From Sinorhizobium chiapasense (lineage in GTDB: Bacteria; Pseudomonadota; Alphaproteobacteria; Rhizobiales; Rhizobiaceae): 64,000 nucleotides of DNA. Positions 46,561-55,000 of the stretch are shown piece after piece (positions within the stretch are counted from its first letter, which is position 1; every line of letters starts with the position of its first letter). The notes below the pieces were generated by a model. It ran no database searches and was not told the origin of the DNA. It saw only the letters and a list, made by a program, of their open reading frames with translations. Made by a program: the position numbers and the translations under genes. Where the stretch lies: the NCBI RefSeq assembly GCF_036488675.1, contig NZ_CP133148.1, positions 558,001-622,000 of the forward strand, given 5' to 3'.

Positions 46561-46585
46561 AACGTCCGGCAGCGAAATCTGTTCC
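46561..46585 (-). promoter_or_regulatory. EcfG/RpoE2-type general stress promoter
   Basis: On the minus strand, GGAAC (46585-46581) and CGTT (46564-46561) are separated by 16 nt, an exact match to the alphaproteobacterial EcfG consensus GGAAC-N16/17-CGTT. It would transcribe the PRC-barrel gene with a leader of roughly 75-80 nt. I found no other exact match in an intergenic region of this window by eye. Confidence 0.75.
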
Positions 46586-46940
46586 GTAAAAAATGCAAGC
46601 GTCCGCCCTAGGCAATGACGACGATTCTACCTTGGGACGCTTTGTCTTGGCAGGATCAATCGGACGGTCACTGTATTTCGCAAAGTCGGCTAGTAAAGTT
46701 GTTGCTTTGTTTAGGTGTGGCTAAATCTAAGCCCGCGGGCAGGTGTTCTCAGGCCACCTTTGGGTAATACTTTGAGAGAGCGACGAAATTCGCATTATAG
46801 ATCCCGGACGGAGATTGATCCGGGATCTTCGAGTTTTACTGTAAATGGGTCGAAGTGGCGGCGTCCGATAAGAACCTGGATCACGTCGATTTTGGGTCGA
46901 ATCGATGCCAAAGTCATCAATGTGATCGATCTTACAGGTC
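46586..46940. other. Intergenic stretch with one hairpin, no supported gene
   Basis: Between the PRC-barrel promoter and the end of the dehydratase gene. GATCCCGGA at 46800-46808 pairs perfectly with 46819-46827 around a 10-nt loop, followed on the plus strand by TTCGAGTTTT. It could be a weak terminator or the end of a small RNA. An arginine-rich open frame crossing here (from 46715) reads into the antisense of the dehydratase and is not credible. Confidence 0.4.
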
Positions 46941-46975
46941 AGAGCGGGATGCGCGCGGAAAACCGCACGCGCTCT
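46941..46975. repeat. Palindromic repeat-like unit at the dehydratase stop codon
   Basis: AGAGCG at 46941-46946 pairs with 46970-46975, and an inner GCGCGCGG/CCGCACGC pair (7 of 8) closes around AAAA. The minus-strand TAG of the dehydratase lies at its edge (46976-46974). It resembles short palindromic repeats common in rhizobia, but only one copy is evident here. It may act as the operon's transcript-end hairpin. Confidence 0.55.
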
Positions 46976-48698
46976 AATGGCTCTCGCGTTGCACGTCGCT
47001 GCCGCTCTTGCCGACGAGGAAGTCGAGGTCGGCGCCCTTATCGGCCTGAAGTACGGTCTCGTGATAGAGCTTGTAGTAGCCGCGTTGCCATTTCCGCTCC
47101 GGTGGCCGCCAGGCGGCCATGCGAGCCGCGAACTCCTCCTCGCTGATCAGGAGGTTCAACTCGCCCTTCATGGCATCGAGACGGATTCGGTCGCCGGTCT
47201 TGACGATCGCAAGCGGACCGCCGGCATTGGCTTCCGGGCTGACGTGCAGGACGACGGTGCCGAAGGCGGTGCCCGACATGCGCGCATCCGAAACGCGCAC
47301 CATGTCGCGAACGCCCTTTTCGACGAGCCGGCGTGGGATCGGCATGTTGCCGACTTCCGCCATGCCGGGATAGCCCTTCGGGCCGCAGCCCTTGAGCACG
47401 AGGATCGTATCCTCGGTTACCGGCAGGTCCGGATCGTCGATCTTGGCCTTTAGGTCTTCGATTGTCTCGAAGACGTAGGCCGACCCCTCGTGCACGAGCA
47501 GGTGCTCGCTCGCAGCCGATGGCTTTATCACCGCGCCGTTCGGGGCGAGATTGCCCTTCAGCACGCGAATGCCGGCGGCGGCACGCAACGGGTTGTCGAG
47601 CGGACGGATGACGTCGTCATTGTAGACTTCGGCACCTTCCCAATATTTGCTGATCGGCACGCCAAAGACCGTCGGCGCGTCTGCATGGAGCAGATGCCGG
47701 ATGCGGTTCATCACTGCCGGCAGGCCGCCCGCATAGGCGAGATCCTCGATGAGATACTTGCCCGACGGCATGCAGTTGACGATGCAGGGGACCTGGCCGC
47801 CGACGCGATCGAAGTCTTCAAGACAGAGGTCAACCCCGGCGCGTCCGGCAATCGCTAGCATGTGCACGACAGCATTCGTCGATCCGCCGACGGCGGCGTT
47901 TGCGATGATGCCGTTCTCGAAGTTCTTCTTCGTCAGGATTTTCGACAGCCGGAGATCCTCGTGCACCATCTCGACGATCCGCTTGCCGGTCATGTGTGCG
48001 AGCGCCATGCGGCGCGCGTCGACGGCAGGAAGGGCCGCGTTGGTGGGAAGCGAAAGGCCCATCGCTTCCACCACCGAGGCCATCGTGGTTGCGGTGCCCA
48101 TCGTCATGCAGACGCCGGGCGAACGCGACATTCCGCTTTCGGCGGCCATGAATTCCTGCAGGCTCATTTCGCCGGCCCGCACGGCTTCCGAGAATTTCCA
48201 GACATCCGTGCCCGAGCCGATGTCCTTGCCCTTCCATTTGCCGTTCAGCATCGGCCCGGAGGAAACCACGATCGTCGGCAGGTCGACGGAGGCGGCGCCC
48301 ATCAACTGCCCCGGGGTCGTCTTGTCGCAGCCGCCGAGCAGCACCACGCCGTCGATCCCGTGGGCGCGGATTGCCTCTTCGACGTCCATCGCCAGAAGGT
48401 TGCGGAAAAGCATGGCGGTCGGGCGCATCTGCGTTTCGCCGAGCGAGGAAACAGGGAACTCGACCGGGAACCCCCCGGCCTCCCACACGCCGCGTTTGAC
48501 GCCTTCTGCCAATACGCGCAGGTGGCTGTTGCAGGGGGTGAGCTCGGACCAGGTGTTGCAGATGCCGATGATCGGGCGCCCGTCGAAAACGTGATCCGGG
48601 AACCCCTGGTTTTTCATCCAGGACCGATGGATGAAGCCGTCCTTGTGAGTTCCGCCATACCAGTGGCGGCTCCTCAGTTCCTTTTTCTTTTCGCTCAT
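46974..48698 (-). CDS. IlvD/Edd-family sugar-acid dehydratase (galactonate/arabinonate type)
   Basis: Fe-S dehydratase expected to convert D-galactonate (or L-arabinonate) to the 2-keto-3-deoxy acid. The 574-residue protein starts at MSEKKKELRSRHWYGGTHKDG, after GGGAGGG. Cluster cysteines fit the L-arabinonate dehydratase pattern: Cys56 (TPCNSHL), Cys124 (GGCDKTTPG) and Cys197 (GVCMTMGT), with the conserved Lys126. It is the last gene of a five-gene minus-strand operon that also encodes a lactonase, a KDPGal aldolase, a KDGal kinase and an SDR dehydrogenase, which favours galactonate as substrate. Confidence 0.9.
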   Translation of the reverse strand: MSEKKKELRSRHWYGGTHKDGFIHRSWMKNQGFPDHVFDGRPIIGICNTWSELTPCNSHLRVLAEGVKRGVWEAGGFPVEFPVSSLGETQMRPTAMLFRNLLAMDVEEAIRAHGIDGVVLLGGCDKTTPGQLMGAASVDLPTIVVSSGPMLNGKWKGKDIGSGTDVWKFSEAVRAGEMSLQEFMAAESGMSRSPGVCMTMGTATTMASVVEAMGLSLPTNAALPAVDARRMALAHMTGKRIVEMVHEDLRLSKILTKKNFENGIIANAAVGGSTNAVVHMLAIAGRAGVDLCLEDFDRVGGQVPCIVNCMPSGKYLIEDLAYAGGLPAVMNRIRHLLHADAPTVFGVPISKYWEGAEVYNDDVIRPLDNPLRAAAGIRVLKGNLAPNGAVIKPSAASEHLLVHEGSAYVFETIEDLKAKIDDPDLPVTEDTILVLKGCGPKGYPGMAEVGNMPIPRRLVEKGVRDMVRVSDARMSGTAFGTVVLHVSPEANAGGPLAIVKTGDRIRLDAMKGELNLLISEEEFAARMAAWRPPERKWQRGYYKLYHETVLQADKGADLDFLVGKSGSDVQRESH

Positions 48699-48783
48699 CC
48701 GAGCCCTCCCTTCCCATGGCGATTCATCGCATGGAGAAATTGTATGACTTTTTGGCGGCCCGATACCAGTATTTGTTATCTTG

Positions 48784-49671
48784 TCAGAGCAGAAACGCGG
48801 GCTCGAAACGGCCCTTGACCTCGATGCCGAGGTCGAAAGTCTTCCCGGCATTGGGATCGGCGGCCCGCGCGGTCTCGTCCATCCCCTGCCAGGCGGAGGT
48901 TATCAGCAGCCGGTCAGCCTTCGCCCCGATGAAGGCGGGGCAGCTTGGTTGCGTCGCGGGTACGGCGTAGCGGGCGACCTTTTGGCCGTCCGGCTTGTAG
49001 ACGTCGACGGAACTCGCGCCCCATCGGGCGTTCCAGATCAGCCCGTCGGCATCGCAGACCGAGCCGTCGAGGCCCCCGGGCAAAGTGCTCTCGTCGGAAA
49101 GAACGACGGCGTCGCCGGTCGGAAGGGCAGTGGCGGGATCGATGTCGACGCGCATCAGACGGTTGACGACCGTATCGGCGAAATAGGCCGTGGCTCCATC
49201 GGGTGAGAAACAAATTGCGTTTGGAATGCTGATGTTGCTGTAGAGCTTGGTCACGCGGTTGCCGGCGACATGGTAGATCGAACCCGAATGCCTTTCGGCT
49301 TTCCGTCCCATCGTGCCGATCCAGAGAGCACCGGACGGATGGACGCGACCGTCGTTGGAGCGGTTGACCGGCTTGTCCTCGAGCGTGGCGAAAAGGGAGA
49401 GCTTGCCGCTTCCCGTATCGCGAAGGAAAAGCCCCTGGTCCGACGCGATCAATTGCCGGGCGGGATCGATGACGGCAAGCACGCTGCCAAGAAAGGGCAG
49501 GGTGTGAACCGTCTTTCGGCCGCTTTCGACATGCAGCTCATGCAGTTCCCGGCCGGTGATATTGAACCACCAGGCGGTGCCGCTGCCGGGATCGAAGGTC
49601 GGACCTTCACCGAGCTCGGAGCCGAGGTCGCAGAGAACGCGGCCGGAGAAGGGAACGGGATCTGTCATCAC
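48784..49671 (-). CDS. SMP-30/gluconolactonase-family sugar lactonase
   Basis: Metal-dependent six-bladed beta-propeller that opens aldonolactones. The 295-residue protein has the family pattern ELGEGPTFDPGSGTAWWFNI, NRSNDGRVHPSGALWIGTMG, IPNAICFSPDGATAYFADT and PGGLDGSVCDADGLIWNARWG, including metal-ligand Glu, Asn and Asp positions. Its ATG overlaps the dgoA stop by 4 bp. In context it should hydrolyse galactonolactone formed by the SDR dehydrogenase. Confidence 0.92.
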   Translation of the reverse strand: MMTDPVPFSGRVLCDLGSELGEGPTFDPGSGTAWWFNITGRELHELHVESGRKTVHTLPFLGSVLAVIDPARQLIASDQGLFLRDTGSGKLSLFATLEDKPVNRSNDGRVHPSGALWIGTMGRKAERHSGSIYHVAGNRVTKLYSNISIPNAICFSPDGATAYFADTVVNRLMRVDIDPATALPTGDAVVLSDESTLPGGLDGSVCDADGLIWNARWGASSVDVYKPDGQKVARYAVPATQPSCPAFIGAKADRLLITSAWQGMDETARAADPNAGKTFDLGIEVKGRFEPAFLL

Positions 49672-50303
49672 TGGCCTCCATAAACAGTGTCATAGGCTTC
49701 GAGCGTCGCCTTCGCCCGCTGTTCAACCTCCGCGGCACTCATGCCGGGCTTGTAGAGGCTCGAACCGAGGCCGAAGCTGCGAATGCCAATCTTGGCATAG
49801 TCGGCGAAGTTGCTCTCCGACACACCGCCGACGGCTGCGATCTCGATATCGGCTGGAAGAACGGTGCGGATCGCCGCAATGCCCGAAGGGCCGAGGACGC
49901 ACGCAGGAAAGAACTTGAGACCGGTCGCACCCGCGCCCGCTGCGGCCAGCGCCTCGGTCGGCGTGAACACGCCCGGCATCGTTACCATGCCTTTCGCCGC
50001 GGCAAGCTTGATCACCGACGGTTCGACGTTGGGGCTCACCATCAGCCGCCCGCCGACGTCGGCGAGTTGCTCCACCTGCGCCGTCGTCAGCACCGTTCCT
50101 GCGCCGATCAGGCAGCCGGCCGGCGCCATCTTCACGGCGATTTCGATGGAACGAAACGGGTCCGGCGAGTTCAGCGGGATTTCGATTGCGGTGAAGCCCG
50201 TCTCGATCAGCGCGCCGACGACGCCTTCCGTTTCTGCAGGCTTCAACCCACGCAAGATGGCTATCAGCGGATATTTCATCGGTGGCAAGGGAATGCGGTT
50301 CAT
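49668..50303 (-). CDS. dgoA: 2-dehydro-3-deoxy-6-phosphogalactonate aldolase
   Basis: Cleaves KDPGal to pyruvate and glyceraldehyde 3-phosphate. The 211-residue class I aldolase of the KDPG/KDPGal family has PLIAILRGLKPAE, ETGFTAIEIPLNSPDP, GAGTVLTTAQV and the Schiff-base lysine in GLKFFPA. The start is at MNRIPLPPMKYPLIAI, 13 bp after the dgoK stop; longer frames upstream overlap dgoK. It is the last catalytic step of the pathway encoded by this operon. Confidence 0.95.
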   Translation of the reverse strand: MNRIPLPPMKYPLIAILRGLKPAETEGVVGALIETGFTAIEIPLNSPDPFRSIEIAVKMAPAGCLIGAGTVLTTAQVEQLADVGGRLMVSPNVEPSVIKLAAAKGMVTMPGVFTPTEALAAAGAGATGLKFFPACVLGPSGIAAIRTVLPADIEIAAVGGVSESNFADYAKIGIRSFGLGSSLYKPGMSAAEVEQRAKATLEAYDTVYGGQ

Positions 50304-50316
50304 CTTCTTCTTTCCG

Positions 50317-51234
50317 TCAAAGGGGCCAGATCGCGCAGGCGGCCGTGGAAAGGCCGGCCCGCACAGCATCGTCGGCGTCGACATGCTGAACTTTGAGGCC
50401 CTGGCTTTCCAGGGCCGCACGATAAAGTGCCCCAAGCGGGCCTGATGCGACGAGGCAGATTCCGTCGATCGATCCGGCTGTGGCAAGTGCGCCGGCGATC
50501 TCGATGCCGATCAGGGTGCCGGAGAGCCGCGCCTTGGCGTCGGTGGCGCTGATCGCGTGAAGAAGCTGTCCCGCTCGCACTGAAAAAAGCAGGTTCGTGG
50601 CGAGAGCCGGATTCCGCGTCGCCTCCGACACGGCTTCGAGAAAGGCCGGATCACTGCCGCCGAACGCGCCCCCGTCCGATACGGCATGGCTGAGAATTGA
50701 GTGACGCGAGACGACATCGAACAGTTCGCCGGTCATGAAGGTCGAAAAGCCGTCGACCGTCTCGCCGCTCAAGCGGACCCATTTGCTGTGCGTGCCCGGC
50801 ATGCACACGAGGTGCCGCCCGGTGCCGAGCGCACCGGCGGCGCCCAGAAGCTGGGTTTCTTCGCCGCGCATCACATCCGGATGGCGCATGTCGCGCTGGG
50901 CGAGGCCGGGAAGGATCCGGATATCGCGGTCGACGTCCGGGACGGAAATAGCGCTGCTGGCAATCGCGGTAAGGGCGGCCGGTGTATCGAGGTAACCGGC
51001 CTCCCTCCAGCCCTGGCGGGCACCGGCCATGCCGCAAACGATGATCGGAAGATGGCCGGGAGCGTCCGTCGCGGCGAGATGGGCGTCGAGAACCGCGTGG
51101 AAGCCGACCTTCGCCGCCGTTGTCATGCCCTCAGCACTGCGGCGTTCCGCAAGGACGGCGCCATCTTCCCCGATGATCCACAGCCGGAAACTCGTGGTTC
51201 CCCAATCGACCGCGGCATAATAGCCTGCCGTCAT
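50317..51234 (-). CDS. dgoK: 2-dehydro-3-deoxygalactonokinase
   Basis: Phosphorylates 2-keto-3-deoxygalactonate. The 305-residue ASKHA-fold kinase has the N-terminal phosphate loop AAVDWGTTSFRLWII, MRGEETQLLGA and the closing VASGPLGALYRAAL segment. The start codon overlaps the SDR stop by one base (TGATG), so translation is probably coupled. The longer frame reaching 51351 is antisense-like overlap with the SDR gene and is rejected. Confidence 0.95.
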   Translation of the reverse strand: MTAGYYAAVDWGTTSFRLWIIGEDGAVLAERRSAEGMTTAAKVGFHAVLDAHLAATDAPGHLPIIVCGMAGARQGWREAGYLDTPAALTAIASSAISVPDVDRDIRILPGLAQRDMRHPDVMRGEETQLLGAAGALGTGRHLVCMPGTHSKWVRLSGETVDGFSTFMTGELFDVVSRHSILSHAVSDGGAFGGSDPAFLEAVSEATRNPALATNLLFSVRAGQLLHAISATDAKARLSGTLIGIEIAGALATAGSIDGICLVASGPLGALYRAALESQGLKVQHVDADDAVRAGLSTAACAIWPL

Positions 51235-52004
51235 CAAAATACGCCTCCATCGATGATCATGGTCTGGGCCGTCATCGCCGCCGAGCAGTCCGAAGCCAAA
51301 TAGAGGCAAGGCCCAACGAGGTCTTCGGCGATCAACATGCGTTTCAGGCACTGTCTCTCCTGCATCCGCGCGATCGCATCATCGTCCAGCCATAGCCGCT
51401 TCTGCCGTTCGGTGACGATCATGCCGGGCAGAATCGCGTTGACACGAATATTGTCCGGGCCGAGTTTCCCGGCGAGCGACTTTGTGAGGCCGACGATGCC
51501 GGCTTTAGCGGTCGCATAGGCGGGTACATCCGGCATGTTGAGCATGAAGGCGATGGAGGAGAAGTTGACGATCGACCCGCCGCCGGCGCGCCGCATGTGG
51601 GGCGTCACTGCCTGACACATGAAGAAGAGGTGCCTGAGATTGACGGACAGGCTTTCGTCCCAGCTCTCCTCCGTGACCGCTTCCAGCGGCTGCCGGTCGT
51701 CACGTGCGGCATTGTTGACGAGCACACGGATCGAGCCGAGCGCGTCGACAGCGGTATCGACGGCCGATTTCAAGCTCGGGATACGCCTGAGATCGGCAGG
51801 AATGAATTGAGGCCTACTTCCCGTTTCGGCGGCCAGCTTCTCGCAAAGGGCAAGGCTCTCTTCCTCTGCGATGTCAATGAAGGCCACGCGCGCACCGTGC
51901 CGCAAGAAAGCTTCCACCAGGGCGGCGCCTATGCCCGACCCGCCGCCGGTTATCAGCACACCGTTGTTTTGCAGGTCGGGAAACTGACCGCTCGGTAATG
52001 GCAT
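51234..52004 (-). CDS. SDR-family sugar dehydrogenase (candidate galactose dehydrogenase)
   Basis: NAD(P)-dependent Rossmann enzyme of 256 residues. It has the cofactor motif TGGGSGIG, the NNAA motif (VLVNNAARDD), catalytic Ser in NFSSIAF, and YATAK for Tyr-xxx-Lys. It is the first gene of the operon and lies directly behind the IclR operator. Given the downstream lactonase, dehydratase, kinase and aldolase, oxidation of D-galactose to its lactone is the most economical role, but related SDRs use L-arabinose or fucose. Confidence 0.88.
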   Translation of the reverse strand: MPLPSGQFPDLQNNGVLITGGGSGIGAALVEAFLRHGARVAFIDIAEEESLALCEKLAAETGSRPQFIPADLRRIPSLKSAVDTAVDALGSIRVLVNNAARDDRQPLEAVTEESWDESLSVNLRHLFFMCQAVTPHMRRAGGGSIVNFSSIAFMLNMPDVPAYATAKAGIVGLTKSLAGKLGPDNIRVNAILPGMIVTERQKRLWLDDDAIARMQERQCLKRMLIAEDLVGPCLYLASDCSAAMTAQTMIIDGGVF

Positions 52005-52032
52005 GGCTTCCCCTGTGCTGGTATTGGGATGG

Positions 52033-52074
52033 TAGTTCCATTATGTGGAACTATGTTTTATTATCTGGAATTAT
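52033..52074. promoter_or_regulatory. Probable IclR-type operator
   Basis: TAGTTCCA-TTATG-TGGAACTA (52033-52053) is a perfect 8-bp inverted repeat with a 5-bp spacer. It is followed by a second half-site: ATTATgTGGAAcTAT (52040-52054) is repeated as ATTATcTGGAAtTAT (52060-52074). The cluster lies 29 bp before the SDR start and 57 bp before the divergent regulator, so binding could control both. Confidence 0.8.
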
Positions 52075-52130
52075 CGCGCCATTGCGTTTATCCTGTCAAG
52101 GCACGATGCCGCTGACCGAAGTCTGATGAT

Positions 52131-52943
52131 ATGAACGAAACCAACACAACCGACGCAGAGACTGAAATCGCCGGAACCGGCACACTCGGCAAGGCCATGG
52201 CGGTCCTCGAGGCGGTTGTGACGGCCGGCAGCCGGCAGCGGTTCACGGATATCGTTCAGTCCGTCGGTCAGCCTCGCGGTACGGTGCATAGGCTGCTTAG
52301 TCACCTGGTCGAGGAGGGTCTGCTCGTCCAGGGGCGTGATCTGGCTTACGAGCCGGGCCTGCGTCTGTTGAAGCTCGCCTATCGTTCCTGGTCCGGCAAC
52401 CGCTTCCGTGACATCGCTGAGCCGCATCTGCTACGTTTGCATGAACTCACCGGCGAGACGGTTCACCTCGGTGTCCTGCAGGAAACGGAGATCATCTATG
52501 TCGACAAGGTCGAGAGCCGGCAGACGGTGCGGATGAGCTCGCAGATCGGCAAGGCGTCGCCGGCCTATTGCACGGGCATCGGCAAGGCGGCGTTGTCGTC
52601 GCTGTCGCAGCCGGAATTGATGCGCATTGCCGCAAAAACGAAATTTCACCCGTTCACGGCCCATACGCATCGCTCCGCAGCCGGCCTGCTTGCCGAAATC
52701 GACGAAATTCGCCGAGATGGGCACGCGTTCGACCGGGAGGAGCACGAGGCGGAGATCTGCTGCGTCGCCGCGCCGATCTTCGTCCCGGAACACGATTTGG
52801 TTGCGGGCGTATCCGTCACCGGGCCTGCCTATCGGGTCAATATGGTGCAGTTAGCGGTCTGGGCCGAGGTCGTACGGGGGACGGCAGGAAAGATCGAGGA
52901 GGAAGTCCGAATGCGCCTCGGTCCTGGGCGCAATGGACGTTAA
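52131..52943 (+). CDS. IclR-family transcription regulator
   Basis: A 270-residue regulator. The winged helix covers about 20-80 (TLGKAMAVLEAVVTAGSRQRFTDIVQSVGQPRGTVHRLLSHL). The C-terminal effector domain (~95-260) has LHELTGETVHLGVLQETEIIYVDKVES and AYCTGIGKAALSSL, typical of IclR. It is divergent from the five-gene sugar-acid operon with a dyad operator between them, so it most likely controls that operon in response to a pathway intermediate. Confidence 0.94.
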   Translation: MNETNTTDAETEIAGTGTLGKAMAVLEAVVTAGSRQRFTDIVQSVGQPRGTVHRLLSHLVEEGLLVQGRDLAYEPGLRLLKLAYRSWSGNRFRDIAEPHLLRLHELTGETVHLGVLQETEIIYVDKVESRQTVRMSSQIGKASPAYCTGIGKAALSSLSQPELMRIAAKTKFHPFTAHTHRSAAGLLAEIDEIRRDGHAFDREEHEAEICCVAAPIFVPEHDLVAGVSVTGPAYRVNMVQLAVWAEVVRGTAGKIEEEVRMRLGPGRNGR

Positions 52944-53141
52944 GTCCGCTTTACGGTAAATTAGGAACTTCGACTGGACGTGATGTTTCGAGATCGTTAG
53001 CTTGCGATATATCAGGCAAGCCGCTACGGCCGGTTGCAGGCGCCTGAAGCGGAATTTGATTTTTGGCGGAAGTTTTGACTTAGTTTTATCACGGCGAAAG
53101 CGGCCTCGCTCGATCGGGCGCGGGATGTAGGAGACGAGCGG

Positions 53142-53882
53142 GTGGTAGATTTCAGCGCAGCTATATCCTCATTGATTCTCCCCGGCGGGCGGTCAGTCGC
53201 GGGAGCGCTGGGCAACGAAGACGATATCAAGCGGGTTCTTGGTCAGATATCGGACGCTTATGGCTTTCGCGGATTCCTGGTTTTGTCGATCCCTGATGCG
53301 GGATGCCACAGCCTGGCCGCGCAGGCGCTGATGACGACCTGGCCATCGGAGTTCCTCAGGCGCTACGACAGCGCACGACTGATCGATGGCAGCCCCGTCG
53401 TCCAGCGACTGCGCCGGAGCACGATTCCGTTCACCTACGATGCCCACCAGCTTGCGCGCAGGCGGCTCGACGGCAAGGGCGATGCCGCGGCTTGCGTTTT
53501 CGAAGCGGCCGGTCTGCCGCGTGGTCTTTATTTGCCGGTTCATGACGCATCGGGACGCCGCGCCGCTATCGCTTTTGGCGGGAGCAGAGAGCTGGCGTCC
53601 AACGACGAGATGCAGGCGCTCAACCTCTGGGCAGGCCTTCTCTACAGCCGGCTGAACGAAGTGCGAGGACGCGACAGGCGGGGACCCGGCAGCCTTTCTC
53701 GTCGCGAGATCGAGTGCCTGCGCTGGGCGGCCGCGGGCAAGACGACCATGGAGATGGCGAGAATTATGGCGCTTTCCGAATATACGGTGAATCATTACCT
53801 CAATCGCGCGACGCGCAAACTGGATTCCGTCAACCGTGTTCAGACCGTTGCCAAGGCCATGCGTGCCGGGCTGATCAACTGA
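53142..53882 (+). CDS. Orphan LuxR-family regulator, first of tandem pair
   Basis: A 246-residue protein starting with GTG, GGAG upstream. The N-terminal half resembles an autoinducer-binding domain (RVLGQISDAYGFRGFLVLSIPDA..WPSEFLRRYDSARLIDGSPVVQRLRRSTIPFTYDAH). The C-terminal LuxR HTH is complete (LSRREIECLRWAAAGKTTMEMARIMALSEYTVNHYLNRATRKLDSVNRVQ). Residues that contact acyl-homoserine lactones are altered: the Asp-Pro pair is D-G-S-P and the following Trp is Tyr. No luxI-type gene is near. It lies 168 bp upstream of a paralogue. Confidence 0.9.
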   Translation: MVDFSAAISSLILPGGRSVAGALGNEDDIKRVLGQISDAYGFRGFLVLSIPDAGCHSLAAQALMTTWPSEFLRRYDSARLIDGSPVVQRLRRSTIPFTYDAHQLARRRLDGKGDAAACVFEAAGLPRGLYLPVHDASGRRAAIAFGGSRELASNDEMQALNLWAGLLYSRLNEVRGRDRRGPGSLSRREIECLRWAAAGKTTMEMARIMALSEYTVNHYLNRATRKLDSVNRVQTVAKAMRAGLIN

Positions 53883-54038
53883 GTTTCGTTTTCGGAGAGG
53901 CTGGACGGAATATGCGGCTCGCAAAGCAGGGAAATACACAGCCTTTTGCGCAAGAATAGCGCCGAACGTCGATCATCTGTTGGCATTGGTCGACTGCTCG
54001 GGCTATTTGATTATTGATGAATGCCATGGAACGCGCGA

Positions 54039-54794
54039 ATGCAAGATACGATGACGACCGGGATGACTGACACCGATCTGCCCCGGGGCGGTGATTTCGC
54101 GTCTGAAATCGCAAGGCTTGAGACCCAGTTCGATATCATCCGCTACATGCGACGGGTCACGCAGCTCTTCGGTTTCAAGGTTTTTCTCATCTGTTCGATT
54201 CCAGCGATCGAGGTGGAAAGGCTGGCGGCAACGACCGTCATTTCCAACATGCCGGCCGAGCTGCTCAACAAATACGACAGCCTGTCGATGCTGCGCTTCA
54301 GCACCGGCGTGCGTCGCTTGAGGGAGACCACAACCCCGTTCCAGATCACGCTCGAAGACTGGGAAAACGAGGGCGGCAAGCCGACATCGGCTGCAGACTA
54401 CATCGCCATGTTGCGCGAGAACGGCATTTTCCAGGCAAACTACTTCCCGGTCCACGACGCCGAAGGCGGTCGCGGTGCAGTCATTCTCATGGGACCCGTG
54501 ATGGACTTGCCGATGACGGCGGCGATGGAATTGCAGATGATCGCGATCCACGTCTACAATCGATTGGCGGAGATCGGCTCCGTCTGGAAGAATACCAATA
54601 CAGCCCTGTCCGAGCGGGAAATCCAGTGCCTGAGCTGGACGGCGGCCGGCAAGACCAGCGCCGAAATCGCAGGTATCCTCGGTCTCTCCGAGCATACCGT
54701 CAATCACTACCTCAATCACGTTACCAAGAAGCTTGACGCGGTAAACCGCACGCAGGCGGTCGTGAAGGCGATGAAGAAGGGCTACATCAGCTGA
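54039..54794 (+). CDS. Orphan LuxR-family regulator, second of tandem pair
   Basis: About 251 residues from the ATG at 54039, which has GGAA 7 nt upstream; other ATGs lie at 54021 and 54063. It is paralogous to the gene before it. The N-terminal domain is autoinducer-domain-like (RYMRRVTQLFGFKVFLICSIPAIE..MPAELLNKYDSLSMLRFSTGVRRLRETTTPFQITLED) but lacks the signal-contact Asp-Pro and Trp. The LuxR HTH is intact (LSEREIQCLSWTAAGKTSAEIAGILGLSEHTVNHYLNHVTKKLDAVNRTQ). The pair may act as a heterodimer in the manner of VisN/VisR (inference). Confidence 0.9.
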   Translation: MQDTMTTGMTDTDLPRGGDFASEIARLETQFDIIRYMRRVTQLFGFKVFLICSIPAIEVERLAATTVISNMPAELLNKYDSLSMLRFSTGVRRLRETTTPFQITLEDWENEGGKPTSAADYIAMLRENGIFQANYFPVHDAEGGRGAVILMGPVMDLPMTAAMELQMIAIHVYNRLAEIGSVWKNTNTALSEREIQCLSWTAAGKTSAEIAGILGLSEHTVNHYLNHVTKKLDAVNRTQAVVKAMKKGYIS

Positions 54795-54802
54795 TCGCCA
54801 GC

Positions 54803-54831
54803 GCTGCAGCGCCGCGCGTCTTTTCAGACGC
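54803..54831 (-). repeat. RIME1-type fragment, copy 12
   Basis: GCTGCAGCGCCGCGCGTC..GACGC, about the first 29 bp of the second palindrome, 9 bp after the LuxR stop. The rest of the element has been lost. Confidence 0.6.
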
Positions 54832-55000
54832 TCGAGCGTGTGCCTCATGCAACGCGCACAAAGTTTGCTGTCTGCGCGTCTCGTATTTGTGCGCAAATAG
54901 TATGCTTGCTCAGAAATAGTGCAGCCACCGGCGCCTGCGTTTCCAATGCGCATAACTCTCATCTAATTGAAATGACTGGATTTTTCAGCAAGGCGCGAAT

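Noticed and set aside
46715..47146. 143-codon plus-strand frame
   Set aside because: Arginine-rich, no ribosome site, and its second half is antisense to the dehydratase.
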